64,000 nt of DNA from Hydrogenophaga taeniospiralis CCUG 15921 (GTDB taxonomy: Bacteria; Pseudomonadota; Gammaproteobacteria; Burkholderiales; Burkholderiaceae_C), in assembly GCF_001592305.1 (NCBI RefSeq), contig NZ_BCWR01000007.1, forward strand, positions 1 through 64,000. Direction: 5' to 3'. Position numbers and translations under genes: made by a program. The stretch's first letter is position 1. Each line of letters begins with the position of its first letter. Positions 17,679 to 26,987 of this stretch are shown here, piece after piece. Below the pieces are notes generated by a model. It was not told where the DNA came from, made no database searches, and saw only the letters and a list, made by a program, of their open reading frames with translations.

Positions 17679-18047
17679 ATGTCACTCATCGCCAGCATCG
17701 TCATCGGTCTTGTCGCACTCTTGCACATCTACTTTCTGGTGCTGGAGATGTTCCTGTGGGACAAGCCGGCCGGGCTGAAGGCTTTCGGCAACACGCCGGA
17801 GAAGGCCGCCCTCACCAAGGTGCTGGCGGCCAACCAGGGGCTGTACAACGGCTTCCTGGCCGCGGGCCTGATCTGGGGCTTGCTGCTGGGCCCCGATGGC
17901 TTCGGGGTGAAGGTGTTTTTCCTGGGCTGCGTGCTGGTGGCCGGCCTGTACGGCGCGGCCACCGCCAGCCGCAAGATTCTCTTCGTGCAGGCCCTGCCGG
18001 CGGCCTTGGGCCTGGTGCTGCTTTACCTGGGCCGCGGCGCGGTCTGA
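17679..18047 (+). CDS. DUF1304 small membrane protein
   Basis: The 122-residue protein is hydrophobic throughout with about four transmembrane helices (approximately residues 2-22, 50-68, 74-94 and 98-118). Family hallmarks are HIYFLVLEMFLWD near the first helix and NQGLYNGFLAAGLIWG in the second. DUF1304 proteins are inner-membrane proteins of unknown function found in many bacteria. The start follows a terminator closely, so the promoter must lie within or overlap the end of liuR, or some read-through occurs. It is convergent with the VOC gene, with only 7 bp between stops. Confidence 0.8.
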   Translation: MSLIASIVIGLVALLHIYFLVLEMFLWDKPAGLKAFGNTPEKAALTKVLAANQGLYNGFLAAGLIWGLLLGPDGFGVKVFFLGCVLVAGLYGAATASRKILFVQALPAALGLVLLYLGRGAV

Positions 18048-18054
18048 GGCAGCG

Positions 18055-18504
18055 TCAGGCGGCGGCGCCACCGCCACCGCCAGCGGCCGCGCCTTCGGCG
18101 TACTGACGCAGGAAGGCTTCGCTGGGTGGGATCGGCTGGATCACGTCGATCATCACGCCATTCGGGTCCTGCACGATGAAGTGGCGCTGGCCGAATGCCT
18201 CATCGCGCAGCGCCAGCAACATGGGCAGACCTTGCGCCACAGCGCGCTGGTACTCGGCGTCCACATCCGCCACCTCGAAATTGAGCAGCAGGCCAGCGGC
18301 CTGGCGGCCGCGCCCGGCCTCGGGGATGGTGTCGTGGTCGCGGTCGAGGATGGCCAGGTTGACCGATGGGTCTTCGGTGGACTGCAGGTGCACGTACCAG
18401 TCGCTGTCGAACTGGCGGGTGAAGCGGAAATGCATTTCGTAGAAGCGGGCGGTCGCCGCCACGCGGTCGGTCATGAGAACGGGGTAGTACTGCGTCGATT
18501 TCAT
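18055..18504 (-). CDS. VOC-family (glyoxalase/bleomycin-resistance-like) protein
   Basis: The 149-residue protein has a single vicinal-oxygen-chelate module: [18 protein letters not shown] at the N-terminus and [20 protein letters not shown] near residue 110-130. The last 12 residues are a Gly/Ala tail encoded by GC-rich sequence. The family includes glyoxalases, dioxygenases and drug-binding proteins; the substrate cannot be told. It is divergent from a TetR-family gene, with two near-identical dyads in the 83-bp gap, so it is very likely that regulator's target. Confidence 0.82.
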   Translation of the reverse strand: MKSTQYYPVLMTDRVAATARFYEMHFRFTRQFDSDWYVHLQSTEDPSVNLAILDRDHDTIPEAGRGRQAAGLLLNFEVADVDAEYQRAVAQGLPMLLALRDEAFGQRHFIVQDPNGVMIDVIQPIPPSEAFLRQYAEGAAAGGGGGAAA

Positions 18505-18528
18505 GGCTGGGCTCCTGGGCGAAAATTA

Positions 18529-18543
18529 CATACAGTCTGTATG
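18529..18543. promoter_or_regulatory. TetR-type operator 1 (VOC/TetR intergenic region)
   Basis: CATACAGTCTGTATG is a perfect 15-bp palindrome with a single central base. It lies 24 bp before the VOC gene ATG and 44 bp before the TetR gene ATG. Confidence 0.7.
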
Positions 18544-18557
18544 CAAGTTCAATATAA

Positions 18558-18572
18558 CATACAGGCTGCATG
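18558..18572. promoter_or_regulatory. TetR-type operator 2 (VOC/TetR intergenic region)
   Basis: CATACAGGCTGCATG repeats operator 1 with one mismatch between arms. The two dyad centres are 29 bp apart, close to three helical turns, so two dimers could bind on one DNA face. It ends 15 bp before the TetR ATG. Confidence 0.65.
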
Positions 18573-18587
18573 TATGAGAGGGCCGCC

Positions 18588-19166
18588 ATGAACCGTCGAT
18601 CGCAAGGAGAACGCACCGAAACCACGCGGGCCGCACTGATGCTGGCCGCGCGGGGGCTGTTCGAGGAGCGTGGCTACGCCGGTACCGGCACACCCGAGAT
18701 CGTGGCGGCGGCCAGCGTGACGCGCGGCGCGCTCTACCACCACTTCACCGACAAGGCCGAGCTGTTCGAGGCGGTGGTGCGGCAGGTGGCGCAGGAGGTG
18801 GCGGACGAGATCGCCCGGCAGGCCAGCGGGCACAGCGATCCGGCCGAGGCCCTGATGGCCGGCGCCCAGGCCTATTTCGCGGCCATGGCCGGGCGCGGAC
18901 GGGCCCGCCTGCTGCTGCTGGAGGCGCCCGCCGTGCTCACGGCCGAACAGGTGATGGCGCTGAGCGACCTCGCCGGCTTCCAGGCCTTGCAGGAAGGGTT
19001 GCGGCAGGCGCTGCCGGCGGAGGGTGCCCGGCTGCCGCTGCGCGAACTGGCCGTGTTGATGTCGGCCGTGTTCGACCGCGCCGCCCTGGCCATCGCGCGG
19101 GGCGAGGCGGCCGCCCCCTACGAAAAGGCCACCCGCCTGCTGCTCTCCAGGCTGGTCGCCGGCTGA
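18588..19166 (+). CDS. TetR-family transcriptional repressor
   Basis: The 192-residue protein has the TetR helix-turn-helix near its N-terminus: RAALMLAARGLFEERGYAGT then ASVTRGALYHHFTDKAELFEAVV. The C-terminal ligand-binding domain (residues 75-190) is Ala/Leu-rich and not diagnostic of ligand. I start at the ATG at 18588 rather than 18570 because the earlier codon lies inside operator 2. Divergence from the VOC gene and two operators in between indicate repression of both. Whether it belongs physiologically with the liu genes that surround it is unclear. Confidence 0.88.
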   Translation: MNRRSQGERTETTRAALMLAARGLFEERGYAGTGTPEIVAAASVTRGALYHHFTDKAELFEAVVRQVAQEVADEIARQASGHSDPAEALMAGAQAYFAAMAGRGRARLLLLEAPAVLTAEQVMALSDLAGFQALQEGLRQALPAEGARLPLRELAVLMSAVFDRAALAIARGEAAAPYEKATRLLLSRLVAG

Positions 19167-19219
19167 GGTGGTCCCTCCGGGGGCTTTTCGGGTGGATCGA
19201 CATTCGGTCATAATTGACG

Positions 19220-19235
19220 TTTACGTAAACGTAAA
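19220..19235. promoter_or_regulatory. LiuR-type operator upstream of the thioesterase-liuA operon
   Basis: TTTACG-TAAA-CGTAAA has the same 6-4-6 design and identical core as the site at 17125. A TTGACG -35 box abuts it at 19214-19219, with a weak A-rich -10 about 17 bp on, so the operator fills the promoter spacer, as expected for a MerR-family regulator. It ends 18 bp before the thioesterase ATG. Confidence 0.78.
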
Positions 19236-19253
19236 TCAAAATCCCGATCCGCC

Positions 19254-19700
19254 ATGACAGACCCCACCACCGACCACCACGCCCTGCGCCAGCGCGTGCA
19301 GACCAGCCTGGACCGCCAGGGGATGATGCAGGCGCTGGGCGTGCGGCTGCTGGCCGTGGCGCCGGGCACCGTGACGCTGGCGCTGCCGTACTCCGACCGC
19401 GTGACGCAGCAGCAGGGTGGTTTTCACGGCGGCGCCATGGGCGCGCTGGCCGACATCGCGGGCGGCTACGCGGCGCTGACCGTGGCGCCCGAGGGCATGG
19501 AGGTCACGACCGTGGAATACAAGATCAATTTCCTCGCGGCCTTTCAGGGTGGCGAGCTGCAGGCCACGGGCCGCGTGACCAAGGCCGGCAAACGCATCAT
19601 CGTCACTGCGGCCGAGGTGGTGCACGTGGCCACCGATGGCAAACGCTCGGACTGCGCCGTGATGCAGCAGACCCTGGTGCCGGTGCCCAAGACTTACTGA
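19254..19700 (+). CDS. PaaI-family hotdog-fold thioesterase
   Basis: The 148-residue protein has the hotdog fold of the PaaI/YigI group. The active-site segment [20 protein letters not shown] carries the usual HGG and the acidic residue one helix later, followed by [17 protein letters not shown]. Such enzymes hydrolyse acyl-CoA esters. Being the first gene after a LiuR-type operator and 77 bp upstream of isovaleryl-CoA dehydrogenase, it could recycle CoA from branched-chain or dead-end acyl-CoA intermediates. That role is inferred. Confidence 0.85.
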   Translation: MTDPTTDHHALRQRVQTSLDRQGMMQALGVRLLAVAPGTVTLALPYSDRVTQQQGGFHGGAMGALADIAGGYAALTVAPEGMEVTTVEYKINFLAAFQGGELQATGRVTKAGKRIIVTAAEVVHVATDGKRSDCAVMQQTLVPVPKTY

Positions 19701-19719
19701 CCGCTGTTGCCCTCATCCC

Positions 19720-19743
19720 GGCCCTCTCCCGGAAGAGCGGGCC
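19720..19743 (+). other. hairpin between the thioesterase gene and liuA
   Basis: GGCCCTCT pairs with AGAG-C-GGGCC (one bulged C) over a CCCGGA loop. It resembles the CCCTCATCCCGGCCCTCTCC class of dispersed repeat seen in many proteobacteria. Without a T-tract it may stabilise or process the message rather than stop it. Confidence 0.4.
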
Positions 19744-19777
19744 TGAATACCCAAACCCCATCCCCAGGAGACACCCG

Positions 19778-20959
19778 ATGAACAACCTGCCCGGCCTCAA
19801 TTTCCAGCTCGGTGAAGACATCGACGCGCTGCGCGACGCGGTGCGCGAATTCGCGCAAGCCGAGATCGCCCCGCGCGCCGCCGAGATCGACAAGAGCGAC
19901 CAGTTCCCCATGGACTGCTGGCGCAAGATGGGTGAGCTGGGCGTGCTCGGCATCACCGTGCCCGAGCAATACGGTGGTGCCAACATGGGCTACCTGGCGC
20001 ACATGGTGGCCATGGAAGAGATCAGCCGCGCCAGCGCCTCGGTGGGCCTCTCTTACGGCGCGCACAGCAACCTGTGCGTGAACCAGATCAACCGCAACGG
20101 CAACGATGCGCAGAAGGCCAAGTACCTGCCCAAGCTGATCAGCGGCGAACACGTGGGCGCGCTCGCCATGAGCGAACCCGGCGCGGGCTCCGACGTGATC
20201 AGCATGAAGCTCAAGGCCGAAGACAAGGGCGGCTATTACCTGCTCAACGGCAACAAGATGTGGATCACCAACGGCCCCGACGCCGACACCCTGGTGGTCT
20301 ACGCCAAATCAGAACCCGAGATGGGCGCGCGCGGTGTCACGGCCTTCCTGATCGAAAAAGGCATGCCCGGTTTCAGCATCGCGCAGAAGCTCGACAAGCT
20401 GGGCATGCGCGGCAGCCACACCGGCGAGCTGGTGTTCCAGAACGTCGAGGTGCCGGCACAGAACATCCTGGGCGGCCTGAACATGGGCGCCAAGGTGCTG
20501 ATGTCGGGCCTGGACTACGAGCGCGCCGTGCTCACCGGCGGGCCGCTGGGCATCATGCAGTCGGTCATGGACAACGTGATCCCCTACATCCACGACCGCA
20601 AGCAGTTCGGCCAGAGCATCGGCGAGTTCCAGCTGATCCAGGGCAAGGTCGCCGACATGTACACCGTGCTGCAGGCCGCGCGCAGCTTCGCCTACACCGT
20701 GGCCAAGAACCTCGATTTGCTGGGCACCGAGCACGTGCGCCAGGTGCGCAAGGACTGCGCGAGCGTGATCCTCTGGACCGCCGAAAAGGCCACCTGGATG
20801 GCCGGCGAGGGCGTGCAGATCTACGGCGGTAATGGTTACATCAACGAGTACCCGCTGGGCCGTTTGTGGCGCGACGCCAAACTGTACGAGATCGGCGCCG
20901 GCACATCGGAAATCCGCCGCATGCTGATCGGCCGCGAGCTGTTTGCCGAGACCTGCTGA
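19778..20959 (+). CDS. liuA: isovaleryl-CoA dehydrogenase
   Basis: This 393-residue FAD enzyme oxidises isovaleryl-CoA to 3-methylcrotonyl-CoA, passing electrons to electron-transfer flavoprotein. It shows the acyl-CoA dehydrogenase blocks [19 protein letters not shown] and [29 protein letters not shown] carries the glutamate at the position used as catalytic base in isovaleryl-CoA dehydrogenase, which differs from most family members. The C-terminus ends [18 protein letters not shown]. Start is preceded by CAGGAG. It lies downstream of the LiuR-type operator, supporting the assignment as LiuA. Confidence 0.94.
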   Translation: MNNLPGLNFQLGEDIDALRDAVREFAQAEIAPRAAEIDKSDQFPMDCWRKMGELGVLGITVPEQYGGANMGYLAHMVAMEEISRASASVGLSYGAHSNLCVNQINRNGNDAQKAKYLPKLISGEHVGALAMSEPGAGSDVISMKLKAEDKGGYYLLNGNKMWITNGPDADTLVVYAKSEPEMGARGVTAFLIEKGMPGFSIAQKLDKLGMRGSHTGELVFQNVEVPAQNILGGLNMGAKVLMSGLDYERAVLTGGPLGIMQSVMDNVIPYIHDRKQFGQSIGEFQLIQGKVADMYTVLQAARSFAYTVAKNLDLLGTEHVRQVRKDCASVILWTAEKATWMAGEGVQIYGGNGYINEYPLGRLWRDAKLYEIGAGTSEIRRMLIGRELFAETC

Positions 20960-21022
20960 AACACCGGGTGAAACGGCCTTGCCCGACAATGGCCAGGCTG
21001 TTCAACCACTTCCGATTGCCCC

Positions 21023-21691
21023 ATGAGTTCATCGCTGCAAGACCTGTTTGACCACAACCGCGAATGGGCTGCGGCCATGGTTCGCGAGAAGCCCACCTTC
21101 TTCACCGACCTGCTGGCCCAGCAGAGCCCGCAGTACATGTGGATCGGCTGTTCCGACAGCCGCGTGCCGGCCAACCAGATCACGGGCCTGGCCCCGGGCG
21201 AGGTGTTCGTGCACCGCAACGTGGCCAACGTGGTGGTGCCCACCGATCTGAACTGTCTGTCCACCATCCAGTTCGCGGTCGACCAGTTGCAGGTGAAGCA
21301 CCTGATGGTGGTGGGCCACTACGGCTGCGGCGGCGTGAAGGCCGCGCTGAACGACACCCGGGTGGGGCTGGCCGACAACTGGCTGCGCCACATCAAGGAC
21401 GTGCGCGACCGCCACGCCGCGCTCATCGCGGCCACGCCCGAGGACTTCCGGGTCGAGGTGCTGTGCGAACTCAACGCCATCGAGCAGGTGATGAACGTGG
21501 CCCAGACCACGGTGGTGCAGGACGCCTGGGCGCGCGGACAGTCGCTCACGCTGCACGCCTGGGTCTACGCGCTGAGCGACGGCCTGTTGCGCGACATGCT
21601 GATGACGGTGGACGGCGCCGGAGGGCTGGAGTCCATCTACCAGGCGGCCCTGGCGGGCGTGGCCGCCAAGCGCCGGCACACGGCCGCCTGA
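21023..21691 (+). CDS. can: beta-class carbonic anhydrase
   Basis: The 222-residue enzyme interconverts CO2 and bicarbonate. Zinc ligands and the catalytic dyad are visible: Cys43, Asp45 and Arg47 in GCSDSRVPA, and His99 and Cys102 in [10 protein letters not shown]. It matches the E. coli Can group in length. It lies 63 bp after liuA in the LiuR-controlled cluster. Bicarbonate is the substrate of methylcrotonyl-CoA carboxylase (LiuB/LiuD) further along, so this placement makes biochemical sense, although the link is an inference. Confidence 0.93.
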   Translation: MSSSLQDLFDHNREWAAAMVREKPTFFTDLLAQQSPQYMWIGCSDSRVPANQITGLAPGEVFVHRNVANVVVPTDLNCLSTIQFAVDQLQVKHLMVVGHYGCGGVKAALNDTRVGLADNWLRHIKDVRDRHAALIAATPEDFRVEVLCELNAIEQVMNVAQTTVVQDAWARGQSLTLHAWVYALSDGLLRDMLMTVDGAGGLESIYQAALAGVAAKRRHTAA

Positions 21692-21713
21692 ACCCGCCGA
21701 CACAAGGCCCGGC

Positions 21714-23537
21714 ATGTTTCCCCAGCGGCTCGATTCCACCGTGGCCTACGACATCGCCAAGGCGATGATGGACGGCTTCAACCGCCACTACCGGCTGTTC
21801 CGCACCGAGTCGGCCCGCGCCAAACACCGTTTCGAGACGCGCGACTGGCACGGCCAGCAGCGAGCGCAGCGCGAGCGCATCGAGTTCTACGACCTGCGCG
21901 TGAACGAATGCGTGATGCGGCTGCACAAGGAGTTCAAGGCCGACGAGCAGGCCATGGACGTGTGGGAGCAGGTCAAGCTGCACTACATCGGCCTGCTGGT
22001 GAACCACCACCAGCCCGAGCTGGCCGAGACCTTCTTCAACTCGGTCTGCACCAAGATCCTGCAGCGCGCCTATTTCCAGAACGACTTCATCTTCGTGCGC
22101 CCGGCGGTGTCCACCGAGTACATCGAAAACGAAGAGCCGCGGGCCCTGCCCACCTACCGCTGCCACTACCCGACCGCCGCCAGCATGGAGTCCGAGGTGC
22201 TGCGCATGATCGCGGACTTCAACCTGCGCGTGCCCTTCGAAGACCTGGAGCGCGACGCCCATCTGGTGCTCGAAGCCATGAAGCCGCACTTCGACCACGT
22301 GAAGCTGCGCGCCAACTTCCAGTTCCAGGTGCTCTCGGGCCTGTTCTTCCGCAACAAGGGCGCCTACGTGGTCGGCAAGATCATCAACGGCTTCCAGGAA
22401 GTGCCGTTCGCCCTGCCCATCCTGCACAACGAGCAGGGCCAGCTGGTGGTGGACGCGGCGCTGTTTGGTGAAGACGACCTGCTGATCCTCTTCAGCTTCG
22501 CGCGTGCCTACTTCATGGTGGACATGGAAATCCCCAGCGCCTACGTGCAGTTCCTGCGCAGCATGATGCCGCGCAAGCCGCGCGCCGAGTTCTACAACGC
22601 GCTCGGTCTGGCCAAGCAGGGCAAGACGCTGTTCTACCGCGACTTCCTGTTCCACATGCGGCACAGCACGGACAAGTTCCGCATCGCGCCCGGCATCAAG
22701 GGCATGGTGATGTTGGTGTTCGACCTGCCGAGCTTTCCGTTCGTGTTCAAGGTCATCAAGGACTACTACCCGCCGCAGAAAGACACCACGCGCGAGCAGA
22801 TCCGCGACAAGTACCTGCTGGTCAAGCAGCACGACCGCGTGGGCCGCATGGCCGACACGCTGGAGTTCTCCGAAGTGGGTTTCCCGCGCGAGCGCTTCAC
22901 CGACGAGCTGATCGCCGAGATCCAGAAGTTCGCGCCCAGCCAGCTGGAGATCAGCGACCGCAACGGCGACGGGGACATCGAGGTGGTCGTCAAACACGTC
23001 TACATCGAGCGCCGCATGATTCCGCTCAACATCTATCTGCAGGAGGCGTTCGATGCGCTGCAGGCCCGGGCCGACGATCCGTCCGCGCACGCCCAGCTGG
23101 AGCGCGCGGTGGTCGAGTACGGCAACGCCATCAAAGACCTGGTGGCCGCCAACATCTTCCCCGGCGACATGTTGTGGAAGAACTTCGGCATCACGCGCCA
23201 CGGCAAGGTCGTGTTCTACGACTACGACGAAATCGAATACATCACCGACTGCAACTTCCGCCGCGTGCCCGCGCCGCGCAACGAGGAAGACGAGATGTCG
23301 GGCGAGGTCTGGTACTCGGTCGGCCGGCACGACGTGTTCCCCGAAACCTTTGGCCCCTTTCTGCTGGGCAACCCGAAGGTGCGCGAGGTGTTCATGAAAC
23401 ACCACGCCGATCTGCTCGACGTGGCCTTCTGGCAGTCGCACAAGGAACGCATCGCCGCCGGCCACGTGTACGACGTGTTTCCCTACGAGCGCGACCGGCG
23501 CTTTCACATCCAGGCCGACAAAGCACTTCTAGATTGA
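21714..23537 (+). CDS. aceK: isocitrate dehydrogenase kinase/phosphatase
   Basis: This 607-residue bifunctional enzyme phosphorylates and reactivates isocitrate dehydrogenase, sending isocitrate into the glyoxylate shunt during growth on acetyl-CoA-yielding substrates. Family blocks include [18 protein letters not shown] near the N-terminus, the ATP-binding [24 protein letters not shown], and the catalytic [19 protein letters not shown]. Length fits (about 575-610). It starts 22 bp after the carbonic anhydrase, well away from aceA/aceB, which are not in this window. Its position inside a leucine-degradation cluster matches the acetyl-CoA output of that pathway. Confidence 0.96.
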   Translation: MFPQRLDSTVAYDIAKAMMDGFNRHYRLFRTESARAKHRFETRDWHGQQRAQRERIEFYDLRVNECVMRLHKEFKADEQAMDVWEQVKLHYIGLLVNHHQPELAETFFNSVCTKILQRAYFQNDFIFVRPAVSTEYIENEEPRALPTYRCHYPTAASMESEVLRMIADFNLRVPFEDLERDAHLVLEAMKPHFDHVKLRANFQFQVLSGLFFRNKGAYVVGKIINGFQEVPFALPILHNEQGQLVVDAALFGEDDLLILFSFARAYFMVDMEIPSAYVQFLRSMMPRKPRAEFYNALGLAKQGKTLFYRDFLFHMRHSTDKFRIAPGIKGMVMLVFDLPSFPFVFKVIKDYYPPQKDTTREQIRDKYLLVKQHDRVGRMADTLEFSEVGFPRERFTDELIAEIQKFAPSQLEISDRNGDGDIEVVVKHVYIERRMIPLNIYLQEAFDALQARADDPSAHAQLERAVVEYGNAIKDLVAANIFPGDMLWKNFGITRHGKVVFYDYDEIEYITDCNFRRVPAPRNEEDEMSGEVWYSVGRHDVFPETFGPFLLGNPKVREVFMKHHADLLDVAFWQSHKERIAAGHVYDVFPYERDRRFHIQADKALLD

Positions 23538-23556
23538 CTTTTCAAAGGAGCTCTCC

Positions 23557-24753
23557 ATGACCACTACCACCAATACCGATCCCGTCGTCATCGTCGGCGC
23601 TGCCCGCACACCCATGGGCAGCTTCCAGAGCGACTTCGCCAGCCTCTCCGCGCACGATCTCGGTGGCGTGGCCATCCGGGCCGCGGTCGAACGCAGTGGC
23701 GTGGACAAGGCACTGGTCGACGAGGTGCTGTTCGGCAACTGCCTGATGGCCGGCCAGGGCCAGGCGCCCGCGCGCCAGGCCGCGCTCAAGGGCGGGCTGC
23801 CGCTCTCGGCCGGCGCGGTGACACTGTCCAAGATGTGCGGCTCGGGCATGAAGGCCACCATGCTCGCGCACGACATGCTGCTCGCCGGCAGCGCGACCGT
23901 GATGGTGTCGGGCGGCATGGAGAGCATGACCAATGCGCCCTACCTCATGCTCAAGGGCCGCGGCGGCTACCGCATGGGCCACGACAAGATCTACGACCAC
24001 ATGATGCTCGACGGCCTGGAAGACGCCTACGAAGCCGGTCGCAGCATGGGCACCTTTGGAGAGGACTGCGCCGCCAAATACAGCTTCACGCGTGAGCAGC
24101 AGGACGCGTTTGCGATCGCCTCGGTCACGCGCGCCAAGGCCGCGATCGAGAACGGCGCCTTCGCCGCCGAGATCGCCGCCATCACGGTGAAGGATCGCAG
24201 CGGCGAGCGCGTGATCGGCATCGACGAAGGCCCGGGCCGGGTCAAGCTCGACAAGGTCACCTCGCTCAAGCCCGCGTTCAAGAAAGACGGCACCATCACC
24301 GCCGCCAGCAGCTCGTCCATCAACGACGGCGCCGCCGCGCTGGTGCTGATGCGCCAGTCCACCGCCGAGAAGCAGGGCCTCAGGCCGCTGGCCCGCATCG
24401 TGGCCCACGCCACCCACGCGCAGGAACCCAACTGGTTTGCCACCGCGCCTGTGGGCGCCACGAAGAAGCTGCTGGCCAAGACCGGCTGGGCCGTGGGCGA
24501 CGTGGACCTGTGGGAAATCAACGAAGCCTTCGCCGTCGTTCCCATGGCGCTGATGACCGAGCTGTCCATCCCGCACGAGAAGGTCAACGTCAACGGCGGC
24601 GCCTGTGCGCTGGGCCACCCCATCGGCGCCTCCGGCGCCCGGATTGTGGTCACGCTGCTGCACGCGCTGAAGGCGCGCGGTGGCAAGAAGGGTGTGGCGA
24701 CCTTGTGCATCGGCGGCGGAGAGGCGACCGCGATGGCGGTAGAACTGATGTAA
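23557..24753 (+). CDS. acetyl-CoA C-acetyltransferase (thiolase)
   Basis: The 398-residue thiolase has the nucleophile Cys94 in SKMCGSGMKA, the WEINEAFAVVP block, the catalytic HPIGASGAR and the terminal Cys in LCIGGGEATA. In this setting it should split acetoacetyl-CoA into two acetyl-CoA. An AAAGGAG ribosome site precedes the ATG by 7 bases, and the gene begins 19 bp after aceK. It completes the leucine route after HMG-CoA lyase yields acetoacetate, provided a CoA transferase or ligase is available elsewhere. Confidence 0.93.
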   Translation: MTTTTNTDPVVIVGAARTPMGSFQSDFASLSAHDLGGVAIRAAVERSGVDKALVDEVLFGNCLMAGQGQAPARQAALKGGLPLSAGAVTLSKMCGSGMKATMLAHDMLLAGSATVMVSGGMESMTNAPYLMLKGRGGYRMGHDKIYDHMMLDGLEDAYEAGRSMGTFGEDCAAKYSFTREQQDAFAIASVTRAKAAIENGAFAAEIAAITVKDRSGERVIGIDEGPGRVKLDKVTSLKPAFKKDGTITAASSSSINDGAAALVLMRQSTAEKQGLRPLARIVAHATHAQEPNWFATAPVGATKKLLAKTGWAVGDVDLWEINEAFAVVPMALMTELSIPHEKVNVNGGACALGHPIGASGARIVVTLLHALKARGGKKGVATLCIGGGEATAMAVELM

Positions 24754-24771
24754 CGCCCCCGCGCCGCAGAC

Positions 24772-24848
24772 CGTGATCCCCCCGCCGCGCCTTGCGCGTC
24801 CCCCCCAGGGGGCGCCACGGGCGGCCCGGCGGAGCCGGTTCCGCGGTG
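24772..24848 (+). repeat. dispersed GC-rich palindromic repeat, type A, copy 3
   Basis: The element carries the CCCCCCCAGGGGGC core and ends in GCGGAGCCGGTTCCGCGGTG, the same end as the copies at 26717 and 14837. It separates the thiolase and SDR genes. Confidence 0.75.
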
Positions 24849-24874
24849 ACTCTGGCCCCAACACCCTTCATCAC

Positions 24875-25543
24875 ATGAGCACAGTCCTTGTCATCGGCGC
24901 CTCGCGAGGCATCGGCTTTGAGTGCGTGCGCCAGTACCTGGCCGACGGGGACCGCGTGATCGCCACCGCGCGCGACGACGAGGGGCTGGAGCGCCTGCGT
25001 TCGCTCGGGGCCGAGCCGCTGCGGCTGGACGTGGCGCAACCCGCCAGCGTGAGCGGCCTGGCCTGGATGCTCGATGGCGAGAAGCTGGATGTGGCCTTGT
25101 ATGTGGCCGGCGTCATCGACCGGGCAGGTGCCAACACGCCGCCCACGCAGCAGACTTTCGACGCCGTGATGCACACCAATGTGCTGGGCCTGATGCAGGT
25201 GATCCCGCAGGTGCTGCCCATGGTGGAAGAAGCCGGTGGCGTGTTCGGCGCACTGTCCAGCGGCATGAGCCAGATCGCGAGCGTGCCGGCCAGCAACGCC
25301 TGGCTGTACCGCGTGAGCAAGGCGGCGCTGAACATGGCCGTGAGCAGCGCGCGATTCGACTACCCGTTGGCTCGCCTGGTGCTGCTGGACCCGGGCTGGG
25401 TGCAGACCGACATGGGCGGTGATGGCGCACCGCTGAGCGTCGAGGCCAGCGTGCGCGGCCTGCGCGCCGTGCTGGCCAGCGTGACCCCAGAAGACAGCGG
25501 TCGCCTGATCCACCGCGATGGCCGGCGCGCCGACCACTGGTGA
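24875..25543 (+). CDS. short-chain dehydrogenase/reductase (SDR) family protein
   Basis: The 222-residue protein has the Rossmann motif VLVIGASRGIGFE (TGxxxGxG-type), a late NAD-binding residue run and the catalytic YRVSKAALN (YxxxK). The catalytic Ser lies in GALSSGMSQ. It resembles the short YciK/csgA-like SDRs of unknown substrate. The ATG at 24875 was chosen because the sequence upstream is repeat DNA. It lies between the thiolase and the second acyl-CoA dehydrogenase and so may act on a branched hydroxyacyl intermediate; that is speculative. Confidence 0.85.
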   Translation: MSTVLVIGASRGIGFECVRQYLADGDRVIATARDDEGLERLRSLGAEPLRLDVAQPASVSGLAWMLDGEKLDVALYVAGVIDRAGANTPPTQQTFDAVMHTNVLGLMQVIPQVLPMVEEAGGVFGALSSGMSQIASVPASNAWLYRVSKAALNMAVSSARFDYPLARLVLLDPGWVQTDMGGDGAPLSVEASVRGLRAVLASVTPEDSGRLIHRDGRRADHW

Positions 25544-25588
25544 GCCGACCAGACCCGATTCAGAACGAGACACAACGAAAGAGACCCG

Positions 25589-26716
25589 ATGCTGCTGACC
25601 CAAGACCACGTGATGATCCGCGACGCCGTGCGCGCCTTTGCCCAGGCCGAACTCTGGCCCAACGCCGCCAAGTGGGACAAGGAACACCGGTTTCCCTCGG
25701 CGGCGCACAAGGGCCTGGCCGAGCTGGGCGCGTATGGCATCTGCGTGCCCGAAGCGCTGGGCGGCGCGGGGCTGGACTACCTGACGCTGGCACTGGTGCT
25801 CGAAGAGATCGCGGCCGGCGACGGCGGCACCAGCACCGCGATCAGTGTGACCAACTGCCCCTACAACGCCATCCTCATGAAGTACGGCACACCGGCGCAG
25901 CAGCAGCAGTGGCTGGTGCCGGCGGCGCGCGGCGACATCCTGGGCGCCTTCTGCCTGACCGAGCCGCATGTGGGCTCCGACGCCTCCGGCCTGCGGACCA
26001 CGGCGGTGCGCGAGGGCGACGAATACGTGATCAACGGCGTCAAGCAGTTCATCACGTCCGGCCAGAACGGCCAGGCCGCGGTGGTGATTGCCGTGACCGA
26101 CAAGGGCGCGGGCAAGAAGGGTATGAGCACCTTCATGGTGCCCACCGACAACCCCGGCTACGTGGTCGCGCGGCTGGAGGACAAGGTCGGCCAGCACAGC
26201 AGCGACACCGCGCAGATCAATTTCGATAACTGCCGCATCCCCGCCGAGAACCTGATCGGCCAGGAAGGCGAGGGCTACAAGATCGCGCTCTCCGCGCTCG
26301 AAGGCGGACGCATCGGCATCGCGGCGCAGAGCGTGGGCATGGCGCGCAGCGCGCTGGAGGTGGCGATCGCCTACGCCAAGGAGCGCCAGAGTTTCGGCAC
26401 CGCCATCTTCAACCACCAGGCCGTGGGTTTCCGCCTGGCCGAATGCGCGACCCGACTGGAAGCGGCGCGCCAGCTGATCTGGCACGCCGCCGCCCTGCGC
26501 GACGCCGGCCAGCCCTGTCTGAAGGAAGCCGCCATGGCCAAACTGTTCGCCAGCGAGACCGCCGAGCAGATCTGCTCAGCCGCCATCCAGACGCTCGGCG
26601 GTTATGGCTATGTGAACGACTTTCCGCTGGAGCGCATCTGGCGCGACGTGCGCGTGTGCCAGATCTACGAAGGCACGAGCGACGTGCAGAAGATCATTAT
26701 TCAAAGAGCACTTTGA
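25589..26716 (+). CDS. acyl-CoA dehydrogenase (short/branched-chain)
   Basis: The 375-residue FAD enzyme has FCLTEPHVGSDASGLRT, NGVKQFITSGQNG and ALEGGRIGIAAQSVGMAR, and the C-terminal YEGTSDVQKIII, where the Glu is the usual catalytic base of short-chain acyl-CoA dehydrogenases. This separates it from liuA, whose base lies elsewhere. Likely substrates are 2-methylbutyryl-CoA, isobutyryl-CoA or butyryl-CoA. It closes liu cluster 1, 45 bp after the SDR gene, and is followed by a pair of inverted repeats. Confidence 0.9.
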   Translation: MLLTQDHVMIRDAVRAFAQAELWPNAAKWDKEHRFPSAAHKGLAELGAYGICVPEALGGAGLDYLTLALVLEEIAAGDGGTSTAISVTNCPYNAILMKYGTPAQQQQWLVPAARGDILGAFCLTEPHVGSDASGLRTTAVREGDEYVINGVKQFITSGQNGQAAVVIAVTDKGAGKKGMSTFMVPTDNPGYVVARLEDKVGQHSSDTAQINFDNCRIPAENLIGQEGEGYKIALSALEGGRIGIAAQSVGMARSALEVAIAYAKERQSFGTAIFNHQAVGFRLAECATRLEAARQLIWHAAALRDAGQPCLKEAAMAKLFASETAEQICSAAIQTLGGYGYVNDFPLERIWRDVRVCQIYEGTSDVQKIIIQRAL

Positions 26717-26797
26717 CTCCCCCGCGCCGCCTGCGGCGTCACCCCCCAGGGGGCGGCACTGGCGGCCCGGCAGAGCCGGTTCCGCGGTGCCCTTGGC
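26717..26797 (+). repeat. dispersed GC-rich palindromic repeat, type A, copy 4
   Basis: The copy abuts the stop codon of the acyl-CoA dehydrogenase and includes CACCCCCCAGGGGGCGGCAC and the end GGCAGAGCCGGTTCCGCGG. Together with the inverted copy at 26885 it makes an interrupted inverted pair of about 230 bp in total. Confidence 0.75.
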
Positions 26798-26884
26798 GGA
26801 AGGCACGCGCGATGAGGCGTTGGTCGGAGCGCACGCAATAAGTCCAACTCCCCCTCCGGCGCGAAGTGCCTGAGCCCAGGATGC

Positions 26885-26948
26885 GGTGGAACCGGCTCCG
26901 CCGGGCCACTCGCATCGCCCCCTTGGGGGGACGCCGCAGGCGGCGGGG
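26885..26948 (-). repeat. dispersed GC-rich palindromic repeat, type A, copy 5 (inverted)
   Basis: This copy reads in the opposite sense: GGTGGAACCGGCTCCGCCGG, then CGCCCCCTTGGGGGGACGCC and GCAGGCGGCGGGGGT. It occupies the upstream region of trkA, 39 bp before the ATG. Confidence 0.75.
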
Positions 26949-26987
26949 GTGGGCTCATCTTGCGGCGCGGGGGGTACCATTGAACAC

